From Nocardia ninae NBRC 108245 (lineage in GTDB: Bacteria > Actinomycetota > Actinomycetes > Mycobacteriales > Mycobacteriaceae), in assembly GCF_007990755.1 (NCBI RefSeq), contig NZ_BJXA01000054.1, forward strand, positions 1 through 61,873: a stretch of DNA of 61,873 bases. The letters are read 5' to 3'. Positions 26,001 through 34,771 of this stretch are shown piece by piece. Under the pieces are notes generated by a model. The model was not told where the DNA came from, ran no database searches, and was given only the letters and a program-made list of their open reading frames with translations. Each line of letters begins with the position of its first letter. The first letter of the stretch is position 1. The position numbers were made by a program, and so were the translations under genes.

Positions 26001-28915
26001 TCGCGCTGCTCGGCGCCGAAATACCGGAGCCGACCACCAACGTTGCCACCGCGACGATCGCGCAGCTCGCCGAGGCGATCGACGACCTCGCGCACACGGC
26101 GCGCAACGACGCACCGGCGAAGCAGGCCGACGAGCTGACCGGCGTTGATATCTGGGTGCGGCCGTTCACCATCGACCTTGTCGCCTCCGCCGTGCCGCCG
26201 GTCACCGATCATGGCGTCGAGCCGGGACGGTGGCGGGTGTTCGCACCGCAGGACGATCGGTTCGCCGCGGCCATCCGGCACCGGCTCGACACCGCCGGCT
26301 TCGGCGACGGTGTGCTTCTGAAGCTAGGTGCGGCCGAGCCGGCCGAAATCGCCATCGACCGTATGCTTTCCGCCGCTCGATCAGCGATCGACACCGGCTC
26401 TCGCTTGGTCGTTGTCGACGACGGCCGAGACGCGGCGGCGCTGGCCAAGACGGTGCATCTGGAGGCCCCCGCCGTCCGGACGACCGTCGTCCATATAACC
26501 CCCGAGCTGGCACCCGAGCACGTCGCACGGCTGGCGTGCGCCGATATCGCCGCGACCACCACCTTCCGGGAAGTCCACTACGACAAGGCGGGCAAGCGGG
26601 CCGAACCGATACTTCGCGAGCTGCCGCTGGTCCAGGCCGAGCTGCCACTCGGCGCGGGTGACGTGGTGGCTGTCACCGGCGGGGTTCGTGGCATCACCAT
26701 CGAATGCGCTGTCGCGCTGGCGAAGCAGACCGGATGCGCGCTTGCGCTCATCGCTCGAAGCCCCGCCGACGATCCCGATATCGCCACGAACATGACCCGG
26801 CTCCGCGAATCCGGGATCGCCGCACACTATTTCACCGCCGACGTGACCGACCGGAACCAGATCGCCGACACGATCACCACGATCCGTCGCGAACTCGGTG
26901 CGATCACCGGCATCCTGCACGGCGCCGGCATCAACACCCCCGCGGCGATCGGATCATTGACCGGTGACCACGTGGCGCGAACCATCGCGCCCAAGGTCGA
27001 CGGCCTACGCAACCTACTCGAATCGCTGCGGCCTGCCGAGCTTCGTCTGGTCGTCGGCTTCGGCAGCATCATCGGCCGGGCCGGGCTGCGCGGTGAGGCG
27101 CATTACGCGATCGCCAACGACTGGCTGCGCTCCGCCATCGATACCCTCGCCGGCGAACAGCCGGCCTGCCGGTGCCTCACCATCGAATGGTCGGTCTGGG
27201 CAGGCACCGGGATGGGCGAACGGCTCGGCGTGCTGGATTCCCTTGTCCGCGAAGGGATCGAGCCGATTCCGACGGACGTGGGTGTCGAACTCATGCTGGA
27301 TCTGCTGCGCACTCCGGCCTGCCCGACCAGTGTGGTTGCGATCGGTAGAACCGGCGGCTTGCCCACGATCCGATTCGACGAGGTCGAACTTCCGCTGCTG
27401 CGGTTTCTGGAGCGTCCGCGCCTGCACATCCCCGGGATCGAATTGCTCGCCGACGCCGACATTTCCACGGCGACCGACCCTTATCTCGCCGATCACCAAT
27501 TCTCCCGCGACGCATTGTTCCCCGCCGTGCTGGGGATGGAGGCCATGGCGCAGGCCGCCACCGCGTTGTTCGGCGAACAGCGCCCGGTGCAGTTGCACGA
27601 TCTCGAATTCCTCCGGCCGATCATCGCGGCGCCGGAGGGGGTCATGACGATCCGGGTGGCCGCCCTCAGATCGGGCGACACCGTCCGGGTGGCGATCCGG
27701 TCGAACACCACGGCATTTCAGATCGACCATTTCCGCGGCGTCTGCCGACACGACATGACGGCCGACGGCGCAGCTCTTGCGATATCGACGTCGGCGACCG
27801 AACCACTCCAGCGACTGGCCGAATTCGCGCACACCGCCGCCACGACGACGGCCGGCCTCGGCATCGCGGTCGACACCGACTTCTACGACCGAATCATGTT
27901 CCACGGGCCGACCTTTCGGTCCGTCGAGGATTATCATCAGCTGGCCGCCCGACAATGCGTCGCCCGAATTCGCGTCGGCGACCAGCGCTGGTTCTCCCCG
28001 ATGTTGCCGCAATCGCTGGTGCTGGACGACCCGGCGGCCCGCGACGCATTCATGCACGCCATCCAGGTCTGCGTGCCCGACTGGACCCTGCTGCCGTCCA
28101 AAGTCGCACGCGTGCTGTCCTTGCCGATAGCGCCGGACGTCCAGACAGTCGTGCTGGCGGCGCGCGAACGGTCCCACGAACAGTCGACGTACATATACGA
28201 CGTCATCGTGCGCGACGAGTACGGCGCATTCGTCGCGGTCTGGGAGGCACTCGAACTTTCCGCGGTCGCACCGATCGCGTCACCGTCCGGGTGGATACCC
28301 GAGTTGCTCGGTCCATACCTGCAAAGGCGGCTCGATAGCCTGCTCCCTTCGCCGGTTCAGTTGGCGATCGTGCGCGAACGGGCGCAACTACCGGTCGCCG
28401 ACGACGACACCAACCCGCGGATGTCGGGCCGCCGCGAAGCAACCCGGCGCGCGCTGGCCGCCGCGCTCGGACGCGCGGTGGTCATCCGGCACCGACCTGA
28501 CGGGCGACCGGAGATACCGGACGGGCACGCGAGCTTCTCCCACGGTGCCGGTCTCACCGTCGCCGTGGTCGCCGCATGCCCGGTCGGCTGTGACATCGAA
28601 CCGGTCCAGGAGCGTACGCAGGCGCAATGGACCGGCCTGCTCGGCAATTCAGGTGTCGCGCTCGCGCAGATGTGCTGCCGGGCCACCGGCGAGTCGTTCG
28701 CCACCGCCGCGACGCGGGTCTGGAGCGCACGCGAAGCGGTGACGAAACTCGGCGGCACGGTCACCAGACCAGGACTGACCCTGGAGAACCGTGCCGCGGC
28801 CGACGGGTGGCTGGCCCTGCGGCACGGTACCGACATCGTCTGGTCCTTCAGCACCACCCTGGCGTCACCGACACCGCAGCAGCCGGTGGTGTTCTCGGTG
28901 ACCGAGAAAGGTTGA
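23003..28915 (+). CDS. iterative type I enediyne polyketide synthase (PKSE)
   Basis: 1970 aa, the usual PKSE length, building the polyene precursor of the enediyne core. Domain order: KS (1-460; Cys211 in DGACSSSLL, His344 in EGHGAG, His384 in GNIGHTKAA), AT (about 590-890; GHSLGE with Ser668), ACP (about 940-1035; DDLHLSSIT with candidate phosphopantetheine Ser989), KR (about 1220-1430; VTGGVRGIT), DH (about 1480-1740; His1498 in ADHQF), and a C-terminal integrated phosphopantetheinyl transferase (Asp1864/Glu1866 in CDIEP, WSAREAVTK with Glu1911/Lys1915). No domain appears inactivated. It starts 3 bases after E5 and ends 3 bases before E10. Confidence 0.97.
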   Translation: MVRLAIVGMACRFPDAATPAQLWDNVLARRRAFRPIPPARLNAADYYASDSAAADRHYATHAAVIEGWTFNRARHRVAANTFRSTDIVHWLALDTAAAALDDAGFPAGEGLDRKRTGVILGNTLTGDMTRASGMRLRWPYVRRTLAGALHRKGWPAAQIAAFLDEYEADYKAPFPAITEDSLAGGLANTIAGRICNHFDFGGGGFTVDGACSSSLLSIAQAGDAMLAGHLDAAIVGGVDISIDPFELVGFAKTGALSTSEMRVYDQRSNGFWPGEGCGILVLLREEDAIARGARIYATIAGWGISSDGRGGITRPEHNGHLRAIERAYRMAGFGVDTVDYLEGHGAGTVVGDRTELEVFNTAVAARSAGRPPVAIGSIKGNIGHTKAAAGIAALIKTTLAVHHGTIPPITGTDRPHPVLGDVENRLRLPDSAFEWPDPSEETTAPAVAAPDPNPPRRAGVSSLGFGGSNAHVVLESRLPPRTLSRAASTRLARSAQDAELFAMSAATPPELAAELRRVAALAARCSFAELGDLAAELIRIDARLPIKAAVVATGQRQAADRLTELADVLAAGERHRFAPGSGQFLSAGIGSAPRIGLMFPGQGAPGHGDGGAPARRFAVIADLYQQVGVHAEGAATEEAQPRIVTASLAGLRLLDSVGMNVVGCVGHSLGELTALYWAGVFDETELVRTAAFRGKAMQTAAVAEPGTMATIFAGADQVAALLNGSPVVIAGYNSPKHTVVAGPTDAVDAVLVSARAAEMRCRTLPVSHAFHSPLVAPAAHAFRRYLDEIDLGKVKRSGLFSTVTAGSLEPGYAVADLLERQVRAPVQFAAALSQLAQTCDLLVEVGPGSTLSALAADVCPGIPTVAMETDGDSVAGILRTLAACYVLGARPDLDGFAAERFNRTISLDKQFVFIESPCEQAPNDSFLPQALSIEPGIAQPAVADQPDPAWADDTSSLPTLQRLIAERVELPIEEITPEIHPLDDLHLSSITITQLVADALALLGAEIPEPTTNVATATIAQLAEAIDDLAHTARNDAPAKQADELTGVDIWVRPFTIDLVASAVPPVTDHGVEPGRWRVFAPQDDRFAAAIRHRLDTAGFGDGVLLKLGAAEPAEIAIDRMLSAARSAIDTGSRLVVVDDGRDAAALAKTVHLEAPAVRTTVVHITPELAPEHVARLACADIAATTTFREVHYDKAGKRAEPILRELPLVQAELPLGAGDVVAVTGGVRGITIECAVALAKQTGCALALIARSPADDPDIATNMTRLRESGIAAHYFTADVTDRNQIADTITTIRRELGAITGILHGAGINTPAAIGSLTGDHVARTIAPKVDGLRNLLESLRPAELRLVVGFGSIIGRAGLRGEAHYAIANDWLRSAIDTLAGEQPACRCLTIEWSVWAGTGMGERLGVLDSLVREGIEPIPTDVGVELMLDLLRTPACPTSVVAIGRTGGLPTIRFDEVELPLLRFLERPRLHIPGIELLADADISTATDPYLADHQFSRDALFPAVLGMEAMAQAATALFGEQRPVQLHDLEFLRPIIAAPEGVMTIRVAALRSGDTVRVAIRSNTTAFQIDHFRGVCRHDMTADGAALAISTSATEPLQRLAEFAHTAATTTAGLGIAVDTDFYDRIMFHGPTFRSVEDYHQLAARQCVARIRVGDQRWFSPMLPQSLVLDDPAARDAFMHAIQVCVPDWTLLPSKVARVLSLPIAPDVQTVVLAARERSHEQSTYIYDVIVRDEYGAFVAVWEALELSAVAPIASPSGWIPELLGPYLQRRLDSLLPSPVQLAIVRERAQLPVADDDTNPRMSGRREATRRALAAALGRAVVIRHRPDGRPEIPDGHASFSHGAGLTVAVVAACPVGCDIEPVQERTQAQWTGLLGNSGVALAQMCCRATGESFATAATRVWSAREAVTKLGGTVTRPGLTLENRAAADGWLALRHGTDIVWSFSTTLASPTPQQPVVFSVTEKG

Positions 28916-28918
28916 TAC

Positions 28919-29395
28919 GTGCGCTCTTACGAGATCTCCCACATCGTCGGCTTCGAGGAAACCAACCTGGTCGGCAACGTCTATTTCGTGAACTACTTCC
29001 GCTGGCAGGGCCGCTGCCGGGAAATGTTCCTGGTGGAGCACGCGCCCGATGTGCTCGACGAAATCCACCGGGACCTCAAGCTTTTCACCATCAAGTGCGA
29101 GTGTGAGTACTTCGCCGAACTGACCGCATTCCAACGCCTCACCATTCGGATGACCCTGGTCGACCTCACCCAGACGCAGATCGAATTCGCCTTCGCCTAC
29201 CTGGAGATCGATGACCGGACGGGGACCGAACACCTGGTGGCCCGTGGTCGGCAACGAGTGGCCTGTATGCGCGGCAACGGAACTCGGGTCGAGCCGACCC
29301 GGGTACCCGAGAGTCTGCGGCGCGCACTCGAGCCCTACGCCGAACCCCACCAACTGGGCAACGAGCGTGTGCTCGCCGGGCGCCGCGCCGACTGA
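28919..29395 (+). CDS. enediyne thioesterase E10 (hotdog fold)
   Basis: 158 aa, starting at a GTG three bases after the PKSE stop. The N-terminal hotdog signature VGFEETNLVGNVYFVNYF followed by RWQGRCREMF matches the conserved TE/E10 proteins that release the polyene from PKSE. Like the family, it lacks a catalytic Asp of 4-HBT enzymes at the usual place and relies on an Arg/Glu-containing active site. It completes the canonical five-gene warhead cassette in the order E3-E4-E5-E-E10. Confidence 0.95.
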   Translation: MRSYEISHIVGFEETNLVGNVYFVNYFRWQGRCREMFLVEHAPDVLDEIHRDLKLFTIKCECEYFAELTAFQRLTIRMTLVDLTQTQIEFAFAYLEIDDRTGTEHLVARGRQRVACMRGNGTRVEPTRVPESLRRALEPYAEPHQLGNERVLAGRRAD

Positions 29396-29407
29396 ATCAT
29401 GGTCGAA

Positions 29408-30106
29408 TCAGCTGACGTCGGCGTGCGCCTCAGTATCGGCCTGCGTCGTCGAGTTGAGCTCGAGGTCGAGCAGTCGGAGGCAGCGCGTCAGCGAGGTCGA
29501 ATCACCGCTGACCGTCAGGTTGCCCGACAGCATCGCGTCGAGGATGCCGAGCTGCTCGGTGCCGATCCGGATGAACGTCTCCGGGTCGGCGGTGACCACG
29601 AGGGCCGGGTCATCCGGAGATCCGTCGACGACGCGAGCGGTGCGGTTCTCGCACAGCACATGGAACACTTCGTCGCCGATCCGGAACTCGTACGACTCGT
29701 CGACGTCGGGCGGCGGCCCGACGGTGATCATCGCCTCCAGCGCCAAGCGCCCCCACTCGGAACGGACGAGTCCGTCCTGCTCGTAGGAGGAGATGTGCGA
29801 CAAACCCCACGACGCCAACCCGATGATCACCGGCCGGAGCGCCTCACCGCTGGCCGTGAGCCGATATTGGACGCCGCGGCCGTCACCGGATACGGACTCA
29901 CGCTGGATCACTCCGTGTTCGGTGAGCATCTGCAACCGCGCCGCGAGCAAGTTCGGTCCGATGCCGACCAGCGTCTCTTCGAGTAGCTGGTTGTATCGCT
30001 TCGGACCGGTCATGAGATCGCGGATGATCAGCAGGGTCCAGCGCTCACCGACGAGGTCGAGCGCAGCCGCGACTGCACACATCTGCGCGTAGCGCTTCGT
30101 TCCCAT
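29408..30106 (-). CDS. HxlR-family regulator with C-terminal SCP2-like domain
   Basis: 232 aa from an ATG at 30106 with GAGG upstream. The winged helix of the HxlR/DUF24 family covers residues about 8-105 (CAVAAALDLVGERWTLLIIRDLMTGPKRYNQLLE; LLAARLQMLTEHGVI). A C-terminal alpha/beta region (ALVVTADPETFIRIGTEQLG) resembles the sterol-carrier/SCP2 domain found in many actinobacterial HxlR proteins, probably a small-molecule pocket. Cys10 lies near the N-terminus, where redox-sensing DUF24 members carry their reactive Cys. It converges with E10. It is the only typical one-component DNA-binding regulator inside the enediyne half and is the best candidate cluster regulator along with the AraC protein. 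Confidence 0.9.
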   Translation of the reverse strand: MGTKRYAQMCAVAAALDLVGERWTLLIIRDLMTGPKRYNQLLEETLVGIGPNLLAARLQMLTEHGVIQRESVSGDGRGVQYRLTASGEALRPVIIGLASWGLSHISSYEQDGLVRSEWGRLALEAMITVGPPPDVDESYEFRIGDEVFHVLCENRTARVVDGSPDDPALVVTADPETFIRIGTEQLGILDAMLSGNLTVSGDSTSLTRCLRLLDLELNSTTQADTEAHADVS

Positions 30107-30483
30107 GTGAGCACCTCGGATCTCGGGTCACTACAACTTACTAGTGACATTGATACTACGGTAAATGTTCCCCTCCGGTAGCTGCGGCCGCCTACCCAGC
30201 GGTCAGTACCTTCCGAGCTAACGGTGTGGCACCGGTGACACAGGACCGGCCGCAGCCTGCTTCACGGGAACTCATGCCATCCGGAAATAACACTTCGACG
30301 CTGGGGGCCGAGGGAAAGCAGCCGACGTGGCCGTAGCTTGCCCGAGCCACTCGGCCCTGGCCGTCGACGTGCCGATCGACCGTCGCCCGACAGCCCACAG
30401 CACATCTCCGCTGTAAGAATATCTTAATATATAGTAATCTGCGCTACGCCACGCGGCGAACAACTACGCATCCGGCCCAGATC
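30107..30483. promoter_or_regulatory. upstream region of the HxlR gene with AT-rich dyads
   Basis: 377 bases without a gene. It contains TTACTAGTGA (30138-30147, near-palindromic) close to the HxlR start, and at 30414-30439 two overlapping dyads: TAAGA-N5-TCTTA (30414-30428) and TAAT-N5-GTAA (30427-30439). Half-sites TTAC/GTAA with a 5-base gap match the operator type reported for the DUF24 regulator CatR of Bacillus. Binding here is inferred. Confidence 0.5.
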
Positions 30484-31398
30484 TCACGTCGTGACTGCCG
30501 TACTCAACAACCGTTTCGCTGCGGCGAGGTGGTCGGGAGAGGTGCCGCAACACCCGCCGATGATGTCCAAGCCGTAGTCGGCGCACCACCGCGCGACCAG
30601 TTCCGCGAACTCGTCGGGGGCAAACCCCGGGGGCACGGCGCGATCGACATGTTCGTAGGCCGGTAGGCCGGTCCGGTCCTCGATATTCGGATAGGCACCG
30701 ATCAGCCCCGACCGGCCGCGGCACAGCGCCTTCAGCGCAACTTCCGTTCCGTGCGGCGAGGTGCAGTTGACGAGAACGGCCTCGGCACCATCGCGGGACA
30801 CCGCGTGTACCGCACCGGTCAGCGGCTCCCCGGACAGCAGCGTCGCGTCATCGGCGCAGACGAACGACACCCAGGCCCGCCCGCCCGCGGAAAGCACCTG
30901 CGCCAGCGCGATCCTGGCTTCTCGAATCGTATTCATCGTCTCGATCAGGAACAGGTCCACCCCGGCCCGGGAAAGCTCGCGCACCAGCCAGCCGTGTTCG
31001 GCGCGCAGTTCCTCGTCCGACGGCACCAGATCCGGTCGATAACAGTCTTCGACGGGTCCGATCGATCCGGCGATCCGCGCATCGAGCACGCCGGCCTGTT
31101 TCCGAGCGGCCTGGGCTACCCCCACGGCCGCGTGCACAATCCACGCCCGGCCCGCGTCATCGAGCTTGGTCCGGCTCAGGGCACGCAGGTTTGCCCGGAA
31201 GGTGTTCGCCGTGATGACCTGGGCGCCTGCGGCGAGATACGCCTCGTGCACCGACTGCAGCACCCGCCGGTTGGCGTCCGTGAGCAGGGCCGCGGACGTC
31301 CACCACGGCGGGCGCACCGGCAAACCGGCGCGTTGTAGCTCACTCGCGTTGCCACCGTCGAGCAGCTGGAATCCTTGGGTAGCAGCAGAATTCGTCAT
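30484..31398 (-). CDS. homocysteine S-methyltransferase family protein
   Basis: 304 aa. It has the betaine/homocysteine methyltransferase TIM-barrel family signatures: DGGNASEL near the N-terminus and the three zinc-binding cysteines Cys212 (NCTSPHG) and Cys283-Cys284 (GGCCGTSP). All are intact, so it should transfer a methyl group to or from a thiol. MmuM-type enzymes use S-methylmethionine or SAM. Its ATG overlaps the stop of the gamma-lyase-type gene (ATGA), ending a five-gene leftward operon centred on sulfur chemistry. It may methylate a pathway thiol/persulfide or simply regenerate methionine. Confidence 0.88.
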   Translation of the reverse strand: MTNSAATQGFQLLDGGNASELQRAGLPVRPPWWTSAALLTDANRRVLQSVHEAYLAAGAQVITANTFRANLRALSRTKLDDAGRAWIVHAAVGVAQAARKQAGVLDARIAGSIGPVEDCYRPDLVPSDEELRAEHGWLVRELSRAGVDLFLIETMNTIREARIALAQVLSAGGRAWVSFVCADDATLLSGEPLTGAVHAVSRDGAEAVLVNCTSPHGTEVALKALCRGRSGLIGAYPNIEDRTGLPAYEHVDRAVPPGFAPDEFAELVARWCADYGLDIIGGCCGTSPDHLAAAKRLLSTAVTT

Positions 31399-32525
31399 GA
31401 GTCACCTTCCAGCGCAGTCGTCAGATCTTCGAGCAGATCGGCCGGATCCTCGATCCCGATCGAAAGCCGGATCAGGTCGTCGGTGATGCCGGCCGCGTGC
31501 CGGACCGCCCGCGGTATCGGGCGGTGCGTCATCGAAGCCGGGCACTCGATCAGCGATCGCACGCCGCCGAGGCTCACCGCGCAGGCGAACAGCTGCGTTC
31601 GCGCCATCAGCTTCTCGGGATCGCCGCGGTAGCGGAAACTGATGATCGAGCCCGGTCCCGACATCTGCCGGCCGGCCAGGCGATGCGCGGGATGCGACGG
31701 CAGACCTGGATAGAAAACCTCGGTGACAGCAGGACGTTCGCACAGCTCCTCGGCGATCGAGCGTGCGGTGGCGGTCTGGCGTGCCACGCGCAAGGACAGT
31801 GTCTTCACGCCGCGATGCACCAGGTAGCAGTCCAGGCCGCCGGGTACGCCGCCGGTCACCGTCCGATGTTCGACGAATCCGGCATGCAACGCCTCGTCGT
31901 CGCACACCAGCGCACCACCGAGCACGTCGGCGTGGCCCGCAATGAATTTTGTTGTGCTGTAAAGGCTTACATCCGCGCCCAGCGCCAGGGGGCGTTGCAG
32001 GGCCGGACTCGCGAACGTGTTGTCGACGACCACCAGCGCGCCCCGGGCATGGGCCGATCGGCTGACCTCGGCCACATCCGTGATCTTCAGCAACGGGTTG
32101 CTCGGCGTTTCCACCCACACCATCGCGGTGTCGGTCGCCAGCGCTCGCCGCACCTCGGCCGGGTCGGTCAGATCCGCGTAGTCGACCTGAATTCCGAAGC
32201 GACCCAAGGTCGCGAACAACGCGTAGGTACCGCCGTACACGTCATCGGAGGACACCACTCGCTGCCCGGGCGTCAGAACGGACAACATCGTGGTTGCGGC
32301 GGCCTGCCCCGAGGAGAAGACCGCGCAGAAACGCGCGTCCTCCAGCGAAGCCAGGCATTCTTCCAATGCATCTCTGGTCGGATTCTCGCCACGGGAGTAG
32401 AAGAGGCGCAACGGTTCCTGCGCGAAGCGATCGTAGGTGGTGGCGACATGGATCGGCGGGACGATGTCACCGGTGCCAGGCGACGGGCGCTGCCCGCTGT
32501 GCACGAGCCTGGTGTCGAAGCGCAT
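31395..32525 (-). CDS. Cys/Met-metabolism PLP enzyme (cystathionine gamma-lyase/synthase-like; CalE6-type role possible)
   Basis: 376 aa from an ATG at 32525, five bases after the methyltransferase stop; the 543-residue frame running further upstream is a shadow of the methyltransferase. The PLP lysine is Lys193 in STTKFIAGHADV, and the cofactor-stacking Tyr98 lies in DVYGGT. Canonical methionine gamma-lyases have a Cys two residues after this Tyr, whereas here it is Gly, so cystathionine/homocysteine-type substrates are more likely. The calicheamicin cluster encodes the family member CalE6, described as a methionine gamma-lyase. A role in sulfur supply to a polysulfide trigger is therefore plausible. 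Confidence 0.9.
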   Translation of the reverse strand: MRFDTRLVHSGQRPSPGTGDIVPPIHVATTYDRFAQEPLRLFYSRGENPTRDALEECLASLEDARFCAVFSSGQAAATTMLSVLTPGQRVVSSDDVYGGTYALFATLGRFGIQVDYADLTDPAEVRRALATDTAMVWVETPSNPLLKITDVAEVSRSAHARGALVVVDNTFASPALQRPLALGADVSLYSTTKFIAGHADVLGGALVCDDEALHAGFVEHRTVTGGVPGGLDCYLVHRGVKTLSLRVARQTATARSIAEELCERPAVTEVFYPGLPSHPAHRLAGRQMSGPGSIISFRYRGDPEKLMARTQLFACAVSLGGVRSLIECPASMTHRPIPRAVRHAAGITDDLIRLSIGIEDPADLLEDLTTALEGDS

Positions 32526-32530
32526 GGCGA

Positions 32531-33403
32531 TCAGCCGATCGGCGCGACGGCCCGCAGCAGCAAGGCCTTGCTCGGCAGGGCGACTTTGCCGCCGGACGTG
32601 CGATAGGGCTCGACGGCCTTGCCCACTGCCGCCCAGGTCTCCGGATCGTCGGCGCTGCCGAATCTCTCCCGCAGCATGGTCTTCAGGCCGGGCGGAATGA
32701 CCACCTTGTTGAATTCGATGAAGCGCTCCGGGGATTCGAGCACGAACGGCACCCGGAACGCGGTCACCTCGACCTCGCGGAAACCGGCCTTGGTCAACTC
32801 GGCGCCGACCTCCGCCGGGTCGCCCATGCTGAACGGTCCCGGCGCCCCCGGTGGCGGGGGTGGTAGCCCGAGCCGGCCTGCGATCACCTGGAAGCCGAGG
32901 GACATCATCGGCGCCGCCGACCCTGGAGCGGCCCATACGGCGGCGGCGAGCGTGCCGCCGGGCACCAGCACCCGCGCCAGCGTCCGGAACATCTCGACAT
33001 GATCGACCGCGAACATCAAGCCCCATCGGCTGAGCACGACGTCGAACGACGCGGCGGGGAAGTACAGCGATTCGACGTCACCGACCGCGAATTCGACGTT
33101 GTCCACACCGCGGGCCCGGTCCCGGGCCCGGGAGATCATGTCCGGGGCGAGGTCGATTCCGGTGACCACTCCGGTCGAGCCGACGACGGCGGCGGCGGAC
33201 AGCGCCGGTTCGCCCGTGCCGGTGCCGACGTCGAGCACCCGATGCCCCGGGCGCACGCCGGCGAGTTCGAGCAACCGTGCGGTCACCGGTGCGCCGCCTG
33301 TTTCGAAGTCGTCCGAGCAGGACACCCAGCCTGTGCTGATCGCATTCCAGTTGGCGCGTTGGGTCCGTTTGAAGCTCACCGGATCGAATTCGGCAGTCGT
33401 CAT
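32531..33403 (-). CDS. class I SAM-dependent methyltransferase
   Basis: 290 aa. Motif I is VLDVGTGTGEPAL (near 56-68), the acidic residue of motif II is in VTGIDLAPDM, and LSRWGLMFAVDH is typical of UbiE/COQ5-like small-molecule methyltransferases. A proline-rich loop (LPPPPPGAPGP) sits near 180. It starts 15 bases after the SufS-like gene and precedes the gamma-lyase-type gene. In this sulfur-centred operon an S- or O-methylation is plausible, for example of a thiol or polysulfide. The acceptor is unknown. Confidence 0.85.
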   Translation of the reverse strand: MTTAEFDPVSFKRTQRANWNAISTGWVSCSDDFETGGAPVTARLLELAGVRPGHRVLDVGTGTGEPALSAAAVVGSTGVVTGIDLAPDMISRARDRARGVDNVEFAVGDVESLYFPAASFDVVLSRWGLMFAVDHVEMFRTLARVLVPGGTLAAAVWAAPGSAAPMMSLGFQVIAGRLGLPPPPPGAPGPFSMGDPAEVGAELTKAGFREVEVTAFRVPFVLESPERFIEFNKVVIPPGLKTMLRERFGSADDPETWAAVGKAVEPYRTSGGKVALPSKALLLRAVAPIG

Positions 33404-33418
33404 GACACACCTGTCCCG

Positions 33419-34738
33419 TCAATGCTGGTTCTGGGTGGACGGATCGATCGCCAGGAACCGTTCGGTGGGATGCTCCGCGGTCCAGAACCCGGGCTGCACG
33501 GTCGTGAGTGCGCGCCGGACCAGATCGATCTCGGCTTCGGTGTTGTACACCGCGAACGACAGGCGAACTGTGCCGACTTCGCCGAAGGTATCGATGAAGA
33601 CGTTGGCGCAGTGCACCCCGCTGCGCACCGCCACACCGTGCCGATCCAGGTGGCCGCCGACGTCGTAGGGGTGGATGCCGTCCACGACGAACGAGACGAT
33701 CCCGCTCGGCTGGGCCGCCGGGTCACCGAGAATACGAACTCGCGGAATGCTGTGCAGCGCTTCGATAGCGGCGTACACCAGCAGGTCGTCGTGGCGCTGG
33801 ATTTCGTCCCACCCGAGCTGCTGCACGTAATCGAACGCCGCGGCCAGTCCGATCGCTCCGGCGATGTGCGGCGTGCCCGCTTCGAGCCGGGCCGGCACCG
33901 GAACGTAGGCGACAGGCTCGTCCAGGGTCACGCCCTTCACGGTGCCGCCACCCACTTGATAGGGCGCGAGCCGGGACAGCAACTCCCGCTTGCCGTACAG
34001 CACGCCGATGCCCATCGGACCGTAGATCTTGTGCCCGGAGAAGCAGTAGAAGTCGGCGTCGAGGTCGCGGACGTCCACCGGGCGGTGCGGTACCGCCTGG
34101 GCGCCGTCGACCAGCACCGGAATTCCGTGCCGATGCGCCTCGCCGATCATTTCCCGGACCGGGTTCACGGTGCCGAGCACGTTGGATACATGCGCGACGG
34201 CGGCGAGCCGCACCCGAGATCCGAGCGCTCCGGCGAACCTATCGATCGCTACTCGCCCGTCGGCGCCGACCGGAACCACGACGAGCTCGGCGCCGGTGGT
34301 CTCGCACAGCCGCCGCCACGGCAGCATGTTGGAGTTGTGCTCCATCCCGGTGACGACGACCTGGTCGCCGGCCGCCACCGCGGAGCGGCCGAAGGTATCG
34401 GCGAGGAGGTTGACGGCCGCCGTCGTGCCGGGGGTGAAAACCACTTCGTCGGCGTGCTCCGCGTTGATCGCGCGTCGAATGTTGTCGCGTGCCGCTTCAT
34501 AGGCATCGGTGGCCGCCATGCTGAGTTGGTAGTAGCCCCTGCCGATATTGCTGTTGACGTCGCAGTAGTAATTCACGAGCGCGTCCAGTACGGCGCGCGG
34601 CTTCTGCGAGGTAGCCGCATTGTCCAGGTAGACCAACGGATTCGGGCCGAAGCGCCGCCCCAGGATGGGAAAGTCCGGCCGGACCGACTCCCCCAGTGTC
34701 GAAGTGCTGATCTTCCCGTTGCTCACCAGATCAGTCAT
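33419..34738 (-). CDS. SufS-like cysteine desulfurase (class V PLP)
   Basis: 439 aa. PLP-binding Lys237 is in SGHKIYGPMG, and the persulfide-forming Cys377 is in VRSGVHCAN, matching SufS/group II desulfurases. The N-terminal FPIL..RRFGPNPLVYLDNAATSQKP is also family-typical. About 35 extra residues at the N-terminus and a C-terminal tail of about 30 residues are additions. No sufBCD or sufU genes are near, so it is a dedicated copy that probably supplies persulfide sulfur to the pathway. It follows the hydroxylase-like gene after 33 bases and starts the methyltransferase/gamma-lyase run. Confidence 0.9.
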   Translation of the reverse strand: MTDLVSNGKISTSTLGESVRPDFPILGRRFGPNPLVYLDNAATSQKPRAVLDALVNYYCDVNSNIGRGYYQLSMAATDAYEAARDNIRRAINAEHADEVVFTPGTTAAVNLLADTFGRSAVAAGDQVVVTGMEHNSNMLPWRRLCETTGAELVVVPVGADGRVAIDRFAGALGSRVRLAAVAHVSNVLGTVNPVREMIGEAHRHGIPVLVDGAQAVPHRPVDVRDLDADFYCFSGHKIYGPMGIGVLYGKRELLSRLAPYQVGGGTVKGVTLDEPVAYVPVPARLEAGTPHIAGAIGLAAAFDYVQQLGWDEIQRHDDLLVYAAIEALHSIPRVRILGDPAAQPSGIVSFVVDGIHPYDVGGHLDRHGVAVRSGVHCANVFIDTFGEVGTVRLSFAVYNTEAEIDLVRRALTTVQPGFWTAEHPTERFLAIDPSTQNQH

Positions 34739-34771
34739 AAGATCACCATATCTAAATGAAGCTACTTTTGC

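Noticed and set aside
18940-29395. Nine-membered chromoprotein-type enediyne
   Set aside because: No apoprotein gene is visible; sulfur-supply and START-like genes fit the 10-membered calicheamicin type better. This remains an inference until PKSE phylogeny is done.
31395-33026. 543-residue version of the gamma-lyase-type enzyme
   Set aside because: The extra N-terminus is out-of-frame sequence of the upstream methyltransferase; the family N-terminus (MRFDTRLVHSG) begins at 32525.
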